64,000 bases of DNA from positions 1-64,000 of the forward strand of contig JAFKLS010000016.1 in the NCBI GenBank assembly GCA_017304675.1. Reading direction: 5' to 3'. Positions within the stretch are counted from its first letter, which is position 1. Each line of letters opens with the position of its first letter. Below are positions 47,131-55,676 of this stretch, piece by piece. The stretch is from Sphingobacteriia bacterium (GTDB lineage: Bacteria; Bacteroidota; Bacteroidia; Chitinophagales; Chitinophagaceae). The notes beneath the pieces are model-generated. The model did not search any database. It saw only the letters and a program-made list of their open reading frames with translations, and was not told the DNA's origin. The position numbers were made by a program, and so were the translations under genes.

Positions 47131-48615
47131 TTACCTGATATAGCGGCCAATAAAAGGTAATTTTTGAAACTCTTTTCTCTCTATTCTAAAAATGAACAAG
47201 GCATAAATTGTAAGCAGCAACGTGGCTTCTGCGGTATTTACCCAGCGATTGGCATACAACATTTCCAAGCCTTTATTGATGAAAAATATCATTACCGCAA
47301 TTACCATATACGCCACCAGTTTTTTCCAGGCATAAGGTATGCGGTAAACTTTCTGCCCCCAAATAAAACTCACTACCATCATACTGGCATAACAGGTAAA
47401 TGTAGCCCATGCGCAGGCCATATAACTGAAATACGGTATAAAGAAAAAATTAATAACAATGGTAATGGCAGTGCCTATTAATGTAATAGCTGCTCCTGCC
47501 ATTGTTTTATGGCTTACTTTATACCAAATGCTAAGGTTGTAATAAATACCCAGGAACATATTAGCCAGTAAAAGAACCGGAACAACTGCCAGGCCAGCCC
47601 AGTGTTTAGACGCAATAAAATATTTCCAAACAGGAATATATAAACTCACCACTAAAAACATGAATGAAATAATGATCACAAAAAACTTCATTACTCTCGC
47701 ATAAACTTTTTGCGGATTCTCTCCTTGTGCCTGTTTAAAGAAAAAAGGCTCGGCCCCCATTCTAAAGGCCTGAATGAATAGGGTAATAAGAATAGATAAT
47801 TTATAGCAGGCATTATAAATGCCTCTTTGCTCATCAAAATCATAAGAAGAAGGCAGCCACCAGCCAAGCATAAGCCTGTCGAATGTTTCGTTTACCATTC
47901 CGCCCAAACCGGCTACCAGCATAGGTAAGGCGTAAATCATCATCTCCTTCCATAAGGCAAAATCAAATTTCCATTTTTTAGGTAGCAACCATTTGCTTAA
48001 TAGCAATAAAGTAAAAGCAGATTGCAGCACGTTGGCAATTAAAATATAAGTAACCGGGTTTTCTCCGGGCGAATACACCAGGTTTATAAATGTTCCTGAA
48101 TGTTGCCTGCAATAACTTAAATAGAAAATAGTGATAATAATATTGATGATGATACCTGCAATTTTTATAAAAGCAAAAAGCAGAGGCCTCCCTTCGTTTC
48201 TTAACCTGGCAAATGGAATGGTGGATAAAGCATCTAATGCAATAATGATAATGCTTAGTTGAATAAGTTGCGGGAATTCTTTTAAAGAAGCAATTTCAGC
48301 TAAGGCCAACTGGTTAAACCAGGCAAGCACAAACAATAAAAGCGTACTGCATAAGAGAGAGATAGTAATGGTATTATTAATATCTTCCGTCTTGTTTTTT
48401 TTATGAATGAAACGGAAATAGGCTGTTTCCATACCATAAGTGAAAACAATATTAAACAACGGGATCATAGAATACACAGCACCCATTTTACCATAATCTT
48501 GTTTTGTAAGCACTACCGTTAAATAAGGTGTTAGCAGGTAATTAATAAACCTGGCTGCAATACTGCTTAAGCCATAATAAATGGTTTGCCCTGCTAATTT
48601 TTTTATTCCGCTCAA
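47131..48615 (-). CDS. Polysaccharide flippase (MATE/Wzx-like)
   Basis: The protein is 494 aa with about 12-14 membrane helices. The start is TTG at 48613-48615: it gives the usual SGIKKLAGQTIYYGLSSI opening, and an in-frame stop lies only five codons upstream. The family moves lipid-linked sugars or other polysaccharide precursors across the inner membrane. No glycosyltransferase cluster is next to it, so the substrate is unknown. It lies between lspA and the MbnP/MbnH-like pair. Confidence 0.85.
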   Translation of the reverse strand: MSGIKKLAGQTIYYGLSSIAARFINYLLTPYLTVVLTKQDYGKMGAVYSMIPLFNIVFTYGMETAYFRFIHKKNKTEDINNTITISLLCSTLLLFVLAWFNQLALAEIASLKEFPQLIQLSIIIIALDALSTIPFARLRNEGRPLLFAFIKIAGIIINIIITIFYLSYCRQHSGTFINLVYSPGENPVTYILIANVLQSAFTLLLLSKWLLPKKWKFDFALWKEMMIYALPMLVAGLGGMVNETFDRLMLGWWLPSSYDFDEQRGIYNACYKLSILITLFIQAFRMGAEPFFFKQAQGENPQKVYARVMKFFVIIISFMFLVVSLYIPVWKYFIASKHWAGLAVVPVLLLANMFLGIYYNLSIWYKVSHKTMAGAAITLIGTAITIVINFFFIPYFSYMACAWATFTCYASMMVVSFIWGQKVYRIPYAWKKLVAYMVIAVMIFFINKGLEMLYANRWVNTAEATLLLTIYALFIFRIERKEFQKLPFIGRYIR

Positions 48616-48676
48616 ATCAATGAATAGTTAACAGTTAAAAATGAACAACGAATAAAGCGCAATTTAAGAAAACGAA

Positions 48677-49735
48677 TTAATGATTATGAATGAATATAGG
48701 TGTTATCTCATAGCCCGCCGGAGCCAATGCCGGGTTCCTTAAAAAAGAAGAGTCTGTTAAAGTGTACAAAAAAGCAGTAAGCTGCCCTATTTCAAAATTA
48801 GATAACAGTAGTTTGTTTTTTACTAAACTGTCGGTATACTTGTCTGGTTTCATGTTCTTCCTGTAATGTTCAAATACATTATACAAACTAAAAAACCTGC
48901 CATCATGCCCATACGGGGCTGATACCGCCACATTTCTAAGGCTGGGTACCCTAAACTTCAGAGAATCGCTTGCAAGCCCTGTTATCTTTTTTCTGCCTTC
49001 ATCTTTCAGGTAATCATCAACAGGCATACCAATATTCCTGTAACTGAAATCTGTAAAAAAAGGTTCGGGATGGCAACTGGAACACTTCTTTTTAAAAATA
49101 TCGTAACCCAGTTGTTCGGGCAAAATAAAACTGGCCTGCCCACGCATTACTTTATCGTATTTGCTATTGGCGCTTACCAGTGTAAGCATAAACTGGCTAA
49201 GTGCTTTCATGATCTTTTGTGTGTTGATCTCTTCATTACCAAATGCTGCTTTAAACATTTTTTTATAGGCAGCATCGGTTTTTAGCTTTGCAATTACACT
49301 ATCCAGGTTTTCGCCCATTTCGTGTTCGTTGGTAATAGGTGCAATAGGCTGTACATCTAAATGATTAATGCCTCCGTCTTGCATAAACTCTTTCACCCAT
49401 GCCAGGTTTTGCAGTGCAGGGGCATTGCGGCTGGTAAGCGAGTTGTTATAACCGTGGCTTAAATTATGCTCATATGTAGAAAATGCTGCAAACTGCTGGT
49501 GGCAGGATGCGCATGAAAAATTTCCATCTTTACTTAACCTTCCATCATAAAACAATTGTTTGCCCAATTCAATCCCTTCTTCGGTTAAAGGATTGCGTTT
49601 AAAATCATATATGGGCTGTGGCCATTCTTTGGGAATAAAAAACTTTACCGGTTTAGGTTTGAACGAATAATTCGTCCAACTGATAAAAACAGTAACAAGA
49701 ACAACAAGGAATGTTATAATGAATAATTTTTTCAC
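48677..49735 (-). CDS. Di-heme cytochrome c peroxidase / MauG family, MbnH-like
   Basis: The start is GTG at 49733-49735, overlapping the stop of the MbnP-like gene (GTGA), which suggests translational coupling. The protein is 352 aa with a signal anchor (LFIITFLVVLVTVFISW). Two heme motifs are present, C75-A-S-C78-H79 and a CSSCHPEPF later. The blocks SLTSRNAPALQNLAW and YGHDGRFFSL are typical. Next to MbnP, a MauG-type enzyme is expected to oxidise a Trp of its partner, as shown for MbnH. Simple H2O2 scavenging is the alternative. Confidence 0.87.
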   Translation of the reverse strand: MKKLFIITFLVVLVTVFISWTNYSFKPKPVKFFIPKEWPQPIYDFKRNPLTEEGIELGKQLFYDGRLSKDGNFSCASCHQQFAAFSTYEHNLSHGYNNSLTSRNAPALQNLAWVKEFMQDGGINHLDVQPIAPITNEHEMGENLDSVIAKLKTDAAYKKMFKAAFGNEEINTQKIMKALSQFMLTLVSANSKYDKVMRGQASFILPEQLGYDIFKKKCSSCHPEPFFTDFSYRNIGMPVDDYLKDEGRKKITGLASDSLKFRVPSLRNVAVSAPYGHDGRFFSLYNVFEHYRKNMKPDKYTDSLVKNKLLLSNFEIGQLTAFLYTLTDSSFLRNPALAPAGYEITPIFIHNH

Positions 49736-50439
49736 TGCTGGATAGAAAACATTTGAGAATAATTGTCCGCAATTTGCATGGCCAGTTTTCCGGGAACATG
49801 GCAAACAGGGCTTTCGTTTATTTTCAATTTTAAATTACCATCGAACCATTTTAAAAGATCAACATTAATTGAAAAAGTGTTTGACCATTCTCTATTCATT
49901 ATTGAGAAATTGATTTTTCGTATTGCATTCTCATTCGGTTTATAGCCCCCAATATGATATGTGAAATAATGAGAGGCTATATGCGATGAATCGCTCTGCC
50001 CCTCCAGCTTTGCAAAAACATAACCTGTATTCCATGTCCAGAACATTCCCTTTGCGGGATCTAAATTACCGGTTTGTACACCACTTACATTTTTAATACT
50101 ATCAACACCAAGCGCAAATTCAATTTGTTTGATCCGATTATTGGGAACAGAGAGTTTTATTGTTTTAGAATTACTGTCTGCTTCATCAATCAGGTAATAT
50201 TGATCAATCACAGTTTTTTTATTATTGATGTCTGTAACATGTATGTTCGATACATAATACCGGAACCTGTTTACAATAAAAGGTTCGCCAAAGCTGTTGC
50301 TATAGCTGCGTTCCATCAATTGTAAAACTTCATTACCAACTTTATGATTAAAATAAATGGTGAAGGGTTGTTGGGCAAATGTGCCGAATGTTAAAAGCGA
50401 AAAGCTTAAGGCCAAAAATAAATTGATTGTTTTATTCAT
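49732..50439 (-). CDS. MbnP-family copper-binding protein
   Basis: The protein is 235 aa with a signal peptide (LFLALSFSLLTFGTFAQ). The MbnP pattern is clear: FRYYVSNIHV, KGMFWTWNTGYVFAKLEG with two Trp, and HYFTYHIGGY. In characterised MbnP, one Trp becomes kynurenine and helps bind copper. The gene overlaps the MbnH-like gene by a GTGA. It likely sits in the periplasm and carries copper. No methanobactin genes are present, so its role differs from the original system. Confidence 0.86.
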   Translation of the reverse strand: MNKTINLFLALSFSLLTFGTFAQQPFTIYFNHKVGNEVLQLMERSYSNSFGEPFIVNRFRYYVSNIHVTDINNKKTVIDQYYLIDEADSNSKTIKLSVPNNRIKQIEFALGVDSIKNVSGVQTGNLDPAKGMFWTWNTGYVFAKLEGQSDSSHIASHYFTYHIGGYKPNENAIRKINFSIMNREWSNTFSINVDLLKWFDGNLKLKINESPVCHVPGKLAMQIADNYSQMFSIQQ

Positions 50440-50477
50440 TCTTCAATTCGTTAATTCGCAAATCTCTAAGAAGATGA

Positions 50478-50885
50478 TTAATAATCTTTCGGATTGATCT
50501 TTCTTCTTCCTTCTTTATGAAATGCTTTCTGTTTTTTAGATTCAATCCTTTTTTCTTTCGATGCTTTTGTTGGCTTACTGGCAATTCTTATTTTCTTTTT
50601 TTGCAAACTTTTATCAATCAGTTCATTCATCTTTTTAATCACCAACTCTTTGTTGCCAAGCTGCGTTCTGCTTTCCTGTGATTTTACCAGCAAAAAGCCA
50701 TCGTCTGTTATCCTGTTTGCCAGCTTCTTACTGATCAGCTCTTTTTGTTCATCTGTTACCAGTGTGCTTTCATTTACATTCCATCTTCCTTCCACCATGG
50801 TTTCTACCTTGTTTACATGTTGCCCGCCTTTACCACCGCTGCGTGCAGTTTTAAATACAATTTCCTTTGTAATCTCTATCTTCAT
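50478..50885 (-). CDS. arfB: ArfB-type alternative ribosome rescue factor (peptidyl-tRNA hydrolase)
   Basis: The protein is 135 aa. The catalytic GGQ lies in SGGKGGQHVNKVET near the N-terminus, as in release factors and ArfB/YaeJ. The Lys/Arg-rich tail (KKKIRIASKPTKASKEKR) would enter the mRNA channel. It frees ribosomes stalled on broken mRNA. It is divergent from dtd, and a translation-linked set (dtd, mazG, glyS) follows. Confidence 0.9.
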   Translation of the reverse strand: MKIEITKEIVFKTARSGGKGGQHVNKVETMVEGRWNVNESTLVTDEQKELISKKLANRITDDGFLLVKSQESRTQLGNKELVIKKMNELIDKSLQKKKIRIASKPTKASKEKRIESKKQKAFHKEGRRKINPKDY

Positions 50886-50907
50886 TTCATAAAATTAATC
50901 AATCGTT

Positions 50908-51360
50908 ATGAGAGTGGTGATACAAAGGGTAAACGAAGCTTCCGTAAAGATAAATGAAGAAATTGCCGGCATAATACAAAAAGGATTATTGGTATTGTTG
51001 GGTATTGAAGATGCAGATACCGATGAAGATATTGTTTGGTTAAGCAACAAAATTGTGAACCTTAGAATTTTTAATGATGAAAACGAGGTAATGAATAAAA
51101 GTATATTGGAGGTAGGGGGAGATATTTTATTAGTAAGCCAGTTTACCCTGCATGCTTCTACTAAAAAAGGTAACAGACCTTCTTATATTAGGGCAAGTAA
51201 ACCTGAGGTTGCTATTCCGTTATATGAAAAAATGATTGCCTGCCTGGAGATGGATTTGCATAAAAAAATTGCTACGGGAATTTTTGGTGCAGACATGAAG
51301 GTGAGTTTATTAAACGATGGCCCCGTTACAATTGTAATGGATACAAAGAATAAAGAATAA
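50908..51360 (+). CDS. dtd: D-aminoacyl-tRNA deacylase
   Basis: The protein is 150 aa, the normal length. The signature motifs are LLVSQFTLHAST and NDGPVTIVMDT. It removes D-amino acids and glycine wrongly attached to tRNAs, such as Gly on tRNA-Ala. It starts 23 bp from arfB on the other strand and is followed by mazG and glyS. Being near GlyRS fits its role in clearing misplaced glycine, though that link is only positional. Confidence 0.95.
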   Translation: MRVVIQRVNEASVKINEEIAGIIQKGLLVLLGIEDADTDEDIVWLSNKIVNLRIFNDENEVMNKSILEVGGDILLVSQFTLHASTKKGNRPSYIRASKPEVAIPLYEKMIACLEMDLHKKIATGIFGADMKVSLLNDGPVTIVMDTKNKE

Positions 51361-51382
51361 TTACGAATTAAAAATATGATTT

Positions 51383-51724
51383 ATGAGTGAAGTAAGCGAT
51401 TTAACAATTTCTGATGCTCAGAGACAAGTAGACAATTGGATAAAAACCGTTGGGGTCCGTTATTTTAATGAGCTTACCAACCTTGGTATTTTAATGGAAG
51501 AAGTAGGCGAGTTGTCTCGTTTGATGGTTCGTACGTATGGTGAACAATCTTTCAAAGAATCTGATAAAGGAAAAGATATTGCCGATGAAATGGCCGATGT
51601 ATTGTGGGTATTGATTTGTTTGGCCAATCAAACAGGTGTTGATTTAACCACAGCCTTAGAGAAAAACTTTGAAAAAAAGAATATTCGGGATGCTGAACGC
51701 CACAAAAACAATGATAAATTATAA
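51383..51724 (+). CDS. MazG-like nucleotide pyrophosphohydrolase
   Basis: The protein is 113 aa. The all-alpha NTP pyrophosphatase motif EEVGELSRLMVR is followed by DIADEMADVLWVLICLAN, giving the acidic metal-binding set. Small MazG proteins hydrolyse NTPs or dNTPs to clean the pool. The stop (51722-51724) runs directly into the CCCC-TTTA-GGGG repeat before glyS. Which nucleotide it acts on is unknown. Confidence 0.88.
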   Translation: MSEVSDLTISDAQRQVDNWIKTVGVRYFNELTNLGILMEEVGELSRLMVRTYGEQSFKESDKGKDIADEMADVLWVLICLANQTGVDLTTALEKNFEKKNIRDAERHKNNDKL

Positions 51725-51746
51725 CCCCTTTAGGGGATTGGGGTTT
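51725..51746 (+). repeat. CCCC-TTTA-GGGG palindromic repeat, copy b, before glyS
   Basis: CCCCTTTAGGGG (51725-51736) plus ATTGGGG and TTT lies between the mazG stop and the glyS -7 element. It resembles copies a, c and d. Confidence 0.7.
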
Positions 51747-51753
51747 ATATTTG
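51746..51753 (+). promoter_or_regulatory. Promoter -7 element directly before glyS
   Basis: TATATTTG fits TAnnTTTG and ends 7 bp before the glyS ATG, so the transcript would be nearly leaderless. The repeat lies in the promoter region just upstream. Confidence 0.5.
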
Positions 51754-51760
51754 CAGCCTT

Positions 51761-53236
51761 ATGAGTACGCAACAGGAAAACAGATTTCAGGCAATTATTG
51801 CTCACGCAAAAGAATACGGTTTTGTATTTCAATCCAGCGAAATTTATGATGGATTAAGTGCGGTGTACGATTACGGTCCGTACGGAAGTGAATTGAAAAA
51901 AAATATCCGCGATTATTGGTGGAAGAGCATGACGCAAATGCATGAGAATATTGTTGGTATTGATGCTGCCATCTTCATGCATCCTACAACCTGGAAAGCA
52001 AGCGGACACGTTGATAATTTCAGCGATCCAATGATCGATAATAAAGACAGTAAAAAACGTTATCGCGTAGATCATTTGATTGAAGGGTTTGCTGATACTT
52101 TAATTGCTAAAGGTGAAACGCAAAAAGCGGAAAGCCTGTTGCAAGAAATGGAAGCTCTATTAGCAAAAGAAGATTTTGTTGCTTTGAAACAATTGATCCT
52201 CGATAATAAAATTTCTTGCAGCATTAGCGGAACAACTAACTGGACAGACATTCGTCAGTTCAATTTAATGTTCAAAACAGAATTCGGTGCTGTTGCTTCC
52301 GATAATCCTGATGACAATATTGTTTACTTAAGACCGGAGACAGCTCAAGGTATTTTCGTAAATTTTTTGAATGTTCAAAAAACAGCGAGAATGAAAGTGC
52401 CTTTCGGTATTGCGCAAACCGGTAAAGCATTTCGTAATGAAATCGTTGCCCGTCAATTCATTTTCAGAATGAGAGAATTCGAGCAAATGGAAATGCAATT
52501 CTTCGTTCGCCCAGGCACAGAAGGTGAGTGGTATAAATATTGGAAAGAAGCCCGTTTGCAATGGCATTTGAGTTTGGGCATAGATGCTTCTAAATATCGT
52601 TATCATGATCACGTTAAATTGGCTCACTACGCCAAAGAAGCTTGTGATATTGAATTTGAATTTCCCATTGGGTTTAAAGAAGTAGAGGGTATTCACTCCA
52701 GAAGTGATTTCGATTTAAGTCAGCATCAGTTGTATAGCAAAAAGAAACAACAGTATTACGATGCAGATGTTGATCCTTCAACAGGAAAACCTTATGGCAA
52801 CTATATTCCATACGTTATTGAAACATCCATCGGTTTGGATAGAATGTTCTTGTTAATTCTTTCCAATGCTTATGATGAAGAAATAATCAATAAAGAAGAT
52901 GGAACAACTGATAGTAGGGCAGTGTTGCGTATTCCTGCAAAAATTGCCCCGGTTAAATTAGCAGTGTTGCCGTTAACCAAAAAAGACGGATTACCTGAAT
53001 TAGCAAGAGAATTGATGGATGAATGCAAACCTTTTTTCCATTGTTTTTATGAAGAGAAAGATGCCATTGGTAAACGTTACAGGAGGCAGGATGCAATTGG
53101 TACACCCTTCTGTGTAACAATAGATCATCAAACAAAAGAAGATGGAACTGTTACCATTCGTTACAGAGATACGATGCAGCAAGAAAGAATTTTGATGAGT
53201 AAAGTAAGAGAATTGGTAATGGAAGCGATGATGTAA
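51761..53236 (+). CDS. glyS: Glycyl-tRNA synthetase (homodimeric type)
   Basis: The protein is 491 aa, the single-chain alpha2 type, not the alpha/beta tetramer. Class II motifs are RPETAQGIFVNFLNV, RNEIVARQFIFRMREFEQME (motif 2) and ETSIGLDRMFLLIL (motif 3). The C-terminal anticodon domain reads APVKLAVLPLTKKDGL. It attaches glycine to tRNA-Gly. It is last of dtd-mazG-glyS and is closed by the terminator at 53289. Confidence 0.96.
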   Translation: MSTQQENRFQAIIAHAKEYGFVFQSSEIYDGLSAVYDYGPYGSELKKNIRDYWWKSMTQMHENIVGIDAAIFMHPTTWKASGHVDNFSDPMIDNKDSKKRYRVDHLIEGFADTLIAKGETQKAESLLQEMEALLAKEDFVALKQLILDNKISCSISGTTNWTDIRQFNLMFKTEFGAVASDNPDDNIVYLRPETAQGIFVNFLNVQKTARMKVPFGIAQTGKAFRNEIVARQFIFRMREFEQMEMQFFVRPGTEGEWYKYWKEARLQWHLSLGIDASKYRYHDHVKLAHYAKEACDIEFEFPIGFKEVEGIHSRSDFDLSQHQLYSKKKQQYYDADVDPSTGKPYGNYIPYVIETSIGLDRMFLLILSNAYDEEIINKEDGTTDSRAVLRIPAKIAPVKLAVLPLTKKDGLPELARELMDECKPFFHCFYEEKDAIGKRYRRQDAIGTPFCVTIDHQTKEDGTVTIRYRDTMQQERILMSKVRELVMEAMM

Positions 53237-53244
53237 TAAGCTAT

Positions 53245-53386
53245 CGTCATTCCGTACTTGATACGGCATCTCAGAATGAATATTCTTTAATGCAGGTCGC
53301 GTTTGGCCTGCATTTTTGTTTTACTGTTTTGTTGGTCTGCAATTAGCAAAATCTAAAATACTGAATCAAGTTCAGCATGACGGAGT
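53245..53386. repeat. Dispersed inverted repeat pair after glyS
   Basis: GTCATTCCGTACTTGATACG (from 53245) and CTGAATCAAGTTCAGCATGA (from about 53361) are imperfect inverted copies of one element, about 20-25 bp each. The glyS terminator lies between them. Such GTCAT-x-CTGAACTTGAT elements occur between genes of many Bacteroidota. Confidence 0.55.
53289..53318 (+). terminator. Terminator after glyS
   Basis: AATGCAGG (53289-53296) pairs with CCTGCATT (53307-53314) and a T-run follows. Confidence 0.8.
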
Positions 53387-53398
53387 AATAAGAAACAA

Positions 53399-53428
53399 AA
53401 AAGCATCAACCAATTGGCTGATGCTTTT
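53399..53428 (-). terminator. Terminator of the isc operon
   Basis: AAAAGCATCA (53399-53408) pairs with TGATGCTTTT (53419-53428); the inner part CCAATTGG is itself a palindrome. A T-run follows on the minus strand. Confidence 0.8.
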
Positions 53429-53451
53429 CTATATTGAACTCACAAAACTTT

Positions 53452-53802
53452 TTAAACAGCGAAGCTCTCACCACAACCGCAACTTCTGCTGGCATTAGGA
53501 TTGTTGAAATAAAACCCTTTGCCATTCAATCCATCACTGAAATCTAATTCTGTATTCACCAGGTATAAAAAACTTTTTAAGTCGGTAACAACTTTCACGC
53601 CGTTATCTTCAAAAGCCTGGTCCATTGGTTTTTGTTCGTTGTCAAAATCCAATTTATAACTCAAACCACTGCAACCACCGCCAACAACACCAACTCTTAA
53701 AAAATAAGCCGGATCATTAGCAATGCCTGCTTCTTCCATCAGTTGTTTAACCTTGGCTTTTGCTTTATCACTTACCAAAATGCTATTATCTGTTGCTACC
53801 AT
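53452..53802 (-). CDS. iscA: IscA/HesB-type iron-sulfur carrier
   Basis: The protein is 116 aa. The three ligand Cys are in VVGGGCSGLSY and SRSCGCGESF. It receives and passes on Fe-S clusters or iron. The gene is third after iscS and iscU. Its start codon is directly preceded by the CCCC-TTTA-GGGG repeat copy c. ErpA or SufA naming would also fit. Confidence 0.92.
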   Translation of the reverse strand: MVATDNSILVSDKAKAKVKQLMEEAGIANDPAYFLRVGVVGGGCSGLSYKLDFDNEQKPMDQAFEDNGVKVVTDLKSFLYLVNTELDFSDGLNGKGFYFNNPNASRSCGCGESFAV

Positions 53803-53830
53803 AAACCCCTAACCCCTAAAGGGGGATTTT
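53803..53830 (-). repeat. CCCC-TTTA-GGGG palindromic repeat, copy c, before iscA
   Basis: Read in the iscA direction it is CCCCCTTTAGGGGTTAGGGG plus TTT, then the ATG. It is the closest relative of copy a in its position next to the start. Confidence 0.7.
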
Positions 53831-53866
53831 GTTTTAAATTATTTATCATTTCATTAAACCACTTAT

Positions 53867-53890
53867 AGCCCCCTTTAGGGGATGGGGGTT
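53867..53890 (+). repeat. CCCC-TTTA-GGGG palindromic repeat, copy d, at the iscU stop
   Basis: CCCCCTTTAGGGGATGGGGG plus TT ends inside the iscU stop codon (53889-53891) and is inverted relative to copy c. The two copies flank a spacer of about 36 bp between iscU and iscA. Confidence 0.65.
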
Positions 53891-54305
53891 AATGTATCCT
53901 TTCTTCAAACACCAATTCTTCTAAACCATTTTTCTTGCGGTAATCGTTTATGGCAGCTTTAATTGCATCTTCAGCTAATACAGAACAGTGGATTTTTACC
54001 GGAGGAAGATTTAATTCTTCAACGATATCCATATTGTCTATTTTAACTGCTTCGTCAACAGATTTACCTTTCAACCATTCTGTTGCCAAAGAAGAAGAAG
54101 CAATGGCAGAGCCACAACCGAATGTTTTAAATTTTGCATCAGTGATAACGCCTGTAGCATCATCAACTTCAATTTGCAAACGCATTACGTCTCCACATTC
54201 AGGAGCACCAACTAAACCGGTACCAACCGATTTCTTTGATTTATCAAGCGTTCCAACATTTTTTGGATTGCTGTAGTGATCAATTACTTTTTCAGAGTAT
54301 GCCAT
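53889..54305 (-). CDS. iscU: Iron-sulfur cluster scaffold protein
   Basis: The protein is 138 aa. The three Cys ligands are in GAPECGDVMRL, FGCGSAIASSS and KIHCSVLAEDA, with LPPVK before the last. The Asp next to the first Cys is present. Clusters are built on this scaffold from sulfur supplied by IscS. It lies 40 bp after iscS and before iscA, the usual isc order, though iscR, hscA and fdx are not here. Confidence 0.95.
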   Translation of the reverse strand: MAYSEKVIDHYSNPKNVGTLDKSKKSVGTGLVGAPECGDVMRLQIEVDDATGVITDAKFKTFGCGSAIASSSLATEWLKGKSVDEAVKIDNMDIVEELNLPPVKIHCSVLAEDAIKAAINDYRKKNGLEELVFEERIH

Positions 54306-54345
54306 AAAAAAATTATTAGTTGTTAATTATAAATTATTAATTGAC

Positions 54346-55563
54346 TTAGTGATGTGCCCACTCAATAGTGTTCAAATCAATTCCTTCTTTGAACATTTCC
54401 CAAAGCGGGCTCATTTCTCTTAGTTTTAAAACTGTATTGGTAATTTGTTCTATTGTATAATCAATTTGTTCTTCTGTTGTAAAACGACTTAATCCGAAAC
54501 GTAAACTGCTATGTGCTAAATCATCACCTAATCCTAATGCTTTCAATACATAGCTTGGTTCCAATGAAGCAGAGGTACAAGCAGAACCGGAGCTTAATGC
54601 AATGTTTTTGTTGAAGCCCATCATTAAACCTTCGCCTTCCACATATTTAAAAGAAATATTGGCAACATGAGGTAAACGATGTTCTTTGCTTCCGTTCACA
54701 TAAGCTTCTTCCAATTTCAATAATGCAGTTTCTAATTTATCGCGAAGCTGACTTGTATGTGCCGCATCTTTTTCCATTTCTAAACGGCATAATTCGCAGG
54801 CTTTACCAAAACCAACAATACCCGGAACATTCAAAGTACCGCTACGCATACCTCTTTCGTGGCCACCGCCATCCATTTGTGCAGTAACTTTTACACGGGG
54901 ATTTTTACGGCGAACATATAATGCACCAACACCTTTTGGTCCGTACATTTTATGCCCTGTGAAGGTCATCAGATCAATACCATCTTTTTGAACATCAACA
55001 GGAATTTTTCCTACTGCCTGTGTTGCATCGGTAAAGAATAACACGCCATGCTTTTTGGCTATGGCCGATATTTCTTTTACGGGTTGAATGGTTCCGATCT
55101 CATTATTAGCATACATGATTGCAATTAAAACAGTTGTAGGCTTAATGGCAGCTTCCAACTCTTTCAAATCAATCAAGCCTTCTACATTTACGGGAAGATA
55201 AGTTACTTCACCGCCTGATTTTTCAATATGCTTACAAGTATCTAAAACAGCTTTATGTTCTGTAACGGCTGTAATAATATGGTTACCTTTTGATGCGTAC
55301 ATTTCAAATACACCCTTAATAGCCAGGTTATCTCCTTCGGTAGCTCCGCTGGTGAAGATGATCTCTTTAGGATCTGCACCTACCAATTTAGCCACTTGTT
55401 CACGGGCATAATCTACTGCTTCTTCAGCTTCCCATCCAAAGGGGTGGTTACGGCTGGCAGCATTACCAAAATGTTCGGTAAAGAAGGGAATCATGGCCTC
55501 CAAAACCCTGGGGTCCATTGGCGTGGTAGCATTATTGTCCAAATAAATCGGAAGCTTCAACAT
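54346..55563 (-). CDS. iscS: Cysteine desulfurase
   Basis: The protein is 405 aa. The PLP Lys is in [12 protein letters not shown], and the active-site Cys loop is [17 protein letters not shown]. The end ([22 protein letters not shown]) is like IscS, where the tail contacts IscU. It takes sulfur from cysteine for Fe-S clusters and tRNA thiolation. A -7 element TATTTTTG lies on the minus strand at 55583-55590, 20 bp ahead. No IscR gene or box was seen. Confidence 0.95.
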   Translation of the reverse strand: MLKLPIYLDNNATTPMDPRVLEAMIPFFTEHFGNAASRNHPFGWEAEEAVDYAREQVAKLVGADPKEIIFTSGATEGDNLAIKGVFEMYASKGNHIITAVTEHKAVLDTCKHIEKSGGEVTYLPVNVEGLIDLKELEAAIKPTTVLIAIMYANNEIGTIQPVKEISAIAKKHGVLFFTDATQAVGKIPVDVQKDGIDLMTFTGHKMYGPKGVGALYVRRKNPRVKVTAQMDGGGHERGMRSGTLNVPGIVGFGKACELCRLEMEKDAAHTSQLRDKLETALLKLEEAYVNGSKEHRLPHVANISFKYVEGEGLMMGFNKNIALSSGSACTSASLEPSYVLKALGLGDDLAHSSLRFGLSRFTTEEQIDYTIEQITNTVLKLREMSPLWEMFKEGIDLNTIEWAHH

Positions 55564-55582
55564 AAATTTTAATCTTTAAGCA

Positions 55583-55590
55583 CAAAAATA
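55583..55590 (-). promoter_or_regulatory. Promoter -7 element of the isc operon
   Basis: TATTTTTG on the minus strand fits TAnnTTTG, 20 bp upstream of the iscS ATG. A good -33 is not clear. Confidence 0.45.
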
Positions 55591-55676
55591 CACCAACAAG
55601 GGTAATTTTTTTGCGATAATAGCGTTGTAGAAATGATTTTCCATGAATCGTAACCCTATAGAAACAATAAAGTGTA

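Noticed and set aside
53245..53386. Insertion sequence remnant
   Set aside because: The inverted arms are short and imperfect, with no transposase trace or target duplication. A dispersed Bacteroidota repeat explains them better.
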